Below are positions 5,162-6,598 of a DNA stretch of 6,598 nucleotides, one piece after another. Location: NCBI GenBank assembly GCA_964415245.1, contig CAYQAJ010000287.1:1-6598 (forward strand), written 5' to 3'. The notes below the pieces were generated by a model. That model saw only the letters and a list, made by a program, of their open reading frames with translations, was not told the DNA's origin and searched no databases. Source of the stretch: CAYQAJ01 sp964415245 (GTDB lineage Bacteria; Planctomycetota; Planctomycetia; Pirellulales; Pirellulaceae). Both the position numbers and the translations under genes were made by a program. Position 1 is the first letter of the stretch. The number at the start of each line of letters is the position of its first letter.

Positions 5162-5710
5162 TCAGGACTCGAACGCGCTTCTCACTTCGGAGCGGTTGAG
5201 ATACGACAATGCCAACACGCCAAGGGGAATACTCACAAAGCATAACGGGCTCAAGCAGGGAATGATCGCGAGTACGGCCGCCGTTTTCGCCAGGCCATAG
5301 TTTCTCAGGTTCTTCATTTGCAGAGCGCCGGCGATAACGCCAACATTCGCGAAGACGGCAACGATTTCCACCATCATTCGGATGGCGATGGAGGATTCTT
5401 TGCTCAGGCTCACCGAAGGATCGGGCAACTGCGCCGCAATGCCGCTCGTGAGCAAGTAGACGTTGAAGAGTATCAGGCAAAGCAGGATTGCGATCGAGAG
5501 AGCGCCCACGGTCACGAGACCTACCGCGGGCCCGGTGACAAGCTGTGCCGGAGTCGCCGAGCCCTCCCGACGCTTGGGTTCTTCCTTCTTGAGCTTGGAC
5601 AGCGACGGCAGGCGACTTGTGCGACCGCAGATACAACGAAGCGACGTGCCCGCTTGCGACGGAAGGACGCGCGATTTGTTTCCGCACTCGCACTCGAAGT
5701 AGTATTCCAT
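5162..5710 (-). CDS. Small zinc-ribbon membrane protein
   Basis: The 182-residue product opens with a short zinc-ribbon-like fold: two CxC pairs, C7/C9 in FECECG and C26/C28 in LRCICG, 16 residues apart. A basic, charged linker follows (33-50, KLKKEEPKRRE). Hydrophobic segments then lie at about 63-88, 108-130 and 141-171. The last contains IIPCLSPLCFVSIPLGVLAL and ends in LNRSEVRSAF, a C-terminus I associate with planctomycete small membrane proteins of the same build. The zinc ribbon probably faces the cytoplasm. The function is unknown; no enzyme motif is seen. The frame is open to 5821, but the Met at 5710 immediately precedes the zinc ribbon and suits the predicted promoter; no strong ribosome binding site is visible. 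Divergent from the sigma factor gene, with a shared spacer of about 210 bases. Confidence 0.75.
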   Translation of the reverse strand: MEYYFECECGNKSRVLPSQAGTSLRCICGRTSRLPSLSKLKKEEPKRREGSATPAQLVTGPAVGLVTVGALSIAILLCLILFNVYLLTSGIAAQLPDPSVSLSKESSIAIRMMVEIVAVFANVGVIAGALQMKNLRNYGLAKTAAVLAIIPCLSPLCFVSIPLGVLALSYLNRSEVRSAFES

Positions 5711-5789
5711 GCGAGATAGCCCCAATGCGTGCGGCCCGCGAAGCGCTAGGACGCGGCCCGTCGAAATTCGCGGCCCGCAGGGGTTACTC

Positions 5790-5817
5790 ATTGTGCCCGG
5801 CAGGGCTCGGCTGTCAA
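5790..5817 (-). promoter_or_regulatory. Sigma-70-type promoter of the zinc-ribbon gene
   Basis: On the minus strand a perfect TTGACA (5817-5812) is followed after 16 bases by CACAAT (5795-5790), which matches the -10 consensus in four of six positions. Transcription would begin near 5783, about 73 bases before the ATG at 5710. This supports the shorter gene start, because the alternative at 5821 would lie upstream of the promoter. Confidence 0.5.
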
Positions 5818-5863
5818 TCAATTACCTGCATCCATTCCCTTCGGCTTACGCCTTCGGGTTTGG

Positions 5864-5869
5864 TATTAT
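5864..5869 (+). promoter_or_regulatory. Possible -10 element before the sigma factor gene
   Basis: TATTAT lies about 55 bases before the sigma factor start in an otherwise GC-rich stretch. No -35 box resembling TTGACA is found at the right distance, so this may be an extended or alternative-sigma promoter, or chance. Confidence 0.22.
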
Positions 5870-5923
5870 GGAGACGCCGGCGTCGATCGACGGTCCCATC
5901 CTGGCGAATACTCGACTTTGATC

Positions 5924-6484
5924 GTGACCAACGTTACCGAACTACTCCGATTGGTCGACCTGGGCGAGCAGCAGGCCGCGGAAAAGTTGCTCCCCTTAGT
6001 CTACGACGAATTGCGCCGCTTGGCGGCCGCGCAGCTTGCCGGCGAGCGGCCCGGGCAAACGTTGCAGGCCACGGCGTTGGTACACGAGGCGTACGTGCGG
6101 ATGGTCGGCGGCGAGCATCCGCAGAAGTGGGATTCGCGGCGGCATTTCTTCGCCGCGGCGGCCGAGTCGATGCGCCGCATTCTCGTCGAGAACGCCCGAC
6201 GCAAAGGCCGGCTGAAACGGGGCGGGCATCTCCGGCGGGCCGACTTGGCAGACGTGCCCGAAGTCGAAGGGACCGATCAATCGCCCCACGACGACTTGCT
6301 GGCCCTCGACGAAGCGCTGGCCGAATTCGAGCGCGTGCACCCCGAGAAAGCGCGGCTGGTCAAGCTGCGCTACTTCGCCGGCCTCAGCGAACAACAGGCG
6401 GCCGAAGTGCTGGAAATCTCCCGCGCCACCGCCGCCCGACACTGGGCCTTCGCCCGGGCCTGGTTGTTCGAGAAGATGTCGTAG
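5924..6484 (+). CDS. ECF sigma factor, Sig-70_X6 type
   Basis: The product is 186 residues from the GTG at 5924, or 188 from a TTG at 5918 in the same frame; neither has a clear ribosome binding site. GTG is preferred because family members usually begin one or two residues before the VTELL-like helix. Positions that follow use the 188-residue numbering. Region 2 spans about 6-98, with LLPLVYDELRRLA (25-37), QTLQATALVHEAYVRMV (47-63) and HFFAAAAESMRRILVENARR (76-95), the signature blocks of this planctomycete-rich ECF group (TIGR02999, PF07638). Region 4 spans about 126-186, with the helix-turn-helix LSEQQAAEVLEISRATAARH (156-175). The protein redirects RNA polymerase to a dedicated promoter set. 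Members are often followed by a membrane Ser/Thr kinase or a regulator, but here the gene ends and a repeat follows. No zinc-binding or transmembrane anti-sigma gene adjoins it, unless the divergent zinc-ribbon membrane protein serves that role, which is speculative. Confidence 0.9.
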   Translation: MTNVTELLRLVDLGEQQAAEKLLPLVYDELRRLAAAQLAGERPGQTLQATALVHEAYVRMVGGEHPQKWDSRRHFFAAAAESMRRILVENARRKGRLKRGGHLRRADLADVPEVEGTDQSPHDDLLALDEALAEFERVHPEKARLVKLRYFAGLSEQQAAEVLEISRATAARHWAFARAWLFEKMS

Positions 6485-6491
6485 CGGATGT

Positions 6492-6505
6492 CCGACAACC
6501 GTCGG
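6492..6505 (+). terminator. Short stem-loop after the sigma factor gene
   Basis: CCGAC (6492-6496) and GTCGG (6501-6505) form a 5-bp stem with a 4-base loop, 7 bases after the TAG. No T tract follows. It is a weak transcript-end candidate and overlaps the start of the solo repeat arm. Confidence 0.25.
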
Positions 6506-6521
6506 GGACCGGCTCAATTTG
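6501..6521 (+). repeat. Solo arm of the right-edge hairpin repeat
   Basis: These 21 bases match 6542-6562 at 19 of 21 positions, beginning with GTCGGGGAC in both. It is a directly repeated copy of the left arm of the hairpin, 41 bases upstream and without a matching right arm, so the element appears partly duplicated or truncated here. Confidence 0.6.
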
Positions 6522-6544
6522 GCGATGCCTCGGGGATGCGCGTC

Positions 6545-6594
6545 GGGGACTGGCTCACTTTGCGCAGTCCGCGGAGCAAAGTGTGCCTGTCCCC
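6545..6594. repeat. Near-palindromic 50-base hairpin repeat
   Basis: GGGGAC (6545-6550) pairs with GTCCCC (6589-6594), GGC (6552-6554) with GCC (6585-6587), and CACTTTGC (6556-6563) with GCAAAGTG (6576-6583). That is 17 pairs interrupted by two symmetric T-T mismatches (6551/6588 and 6555/6584). The 12-base loop contains the palindrome TCCGCGGA (6568-6575). Sequences of this type recur between genes in planctomycete genomes as far as I recall; they behave like REP or MITE-like palindromes. The element may continue past the window edge. Confidence 0.75.
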
Positions 6595-6598
6595 TTCT

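Noticed and set aside
6488..6598. Start of a gene after the sigma factor (ATG at 6488, open to the edge)
   Set aside because: The frame runs straight through the solo arm and the hairpin repeat, has no ribosome binding site, and does not resemble the kinases that often follow such sigma factors.

Overview
The window reads as a piece of GC-rich bacterial chromosome, most likely from a planctomycete of the Pirellulales type (inference). Four things point there: an ECF sigma factor of the short 'Sig-70_X6' type that is abundant in planctomycetes; a small zinc-ribbon membrane protein with a C-terminus familiar from that phylum; in-phase heptamer repeats between genes; and a near-palindromic repeat at the right edge of a kind I associate with planctomycete intergenic DNA. 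No rRNA, tRNA, transposase or CRISPR array was seen.

Layout. Positions 1-275 hold the 5' part of an unrecognised minus-strand gene that leaves the window on the left. From 276 to 729 there is no convincing gene, only a nested inverted repeat at 596-661. At 730-961 on the plus strand lies a small gene with a good ribosome binding site and a terminator-like hairpin. Its reading frame is broken by what looks like one extra C in a run of five at 799-803; the repaired product would be 76 residues. From 5029 back to 1081 there is a co-directional minus-strand series. In order of transcription it is an ArsR-family repressor (4877-4575), an aquaglyceroporin (4427-3570), a secreted transglutaminase-like protein (3556-2393), a 200-base spacer filled with two opposed heptamer arrays, and a COG0523/CobW-type G3E GTPase (2190-1081). 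To the right are a zinc-ribbon membrane protein (5710-5162, minus) and, divergent from it, an ECF sigma factor (5924-6484, plus). The window ends in a 50-base hairpin repeat.

How the genes may work together. The repressor has a recognisable promoter (TTGACT, 17 bases, TAGATT), and a perfect 10-base palindrome sits at the expected transcription start, as expected for ArsR autoregulation. The aquaporin and transglutaminase genes are tightly coupled: the aquaporin stop codon overlaps the transglutaminase ribosome binding site. An ArsR regulator next to an aquaglyceroporin recalls the arsR-aqpS pairing of Sinorhizobium arsenic operons. No ArsB, Acr3 or ArsC is present here, however, so a metalloid role is only a hypothesis. 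The GTPase may be a separate unit, because the repeat-filled spacer lies before it.

The observations most worth a second look are the arsR-aquaporin-transglutaminase unit with its operator, the frameshifted small gene, the opposed heptamer arrays, and the hairpin repeat with its solo arm downstream of the sigma factor gene.
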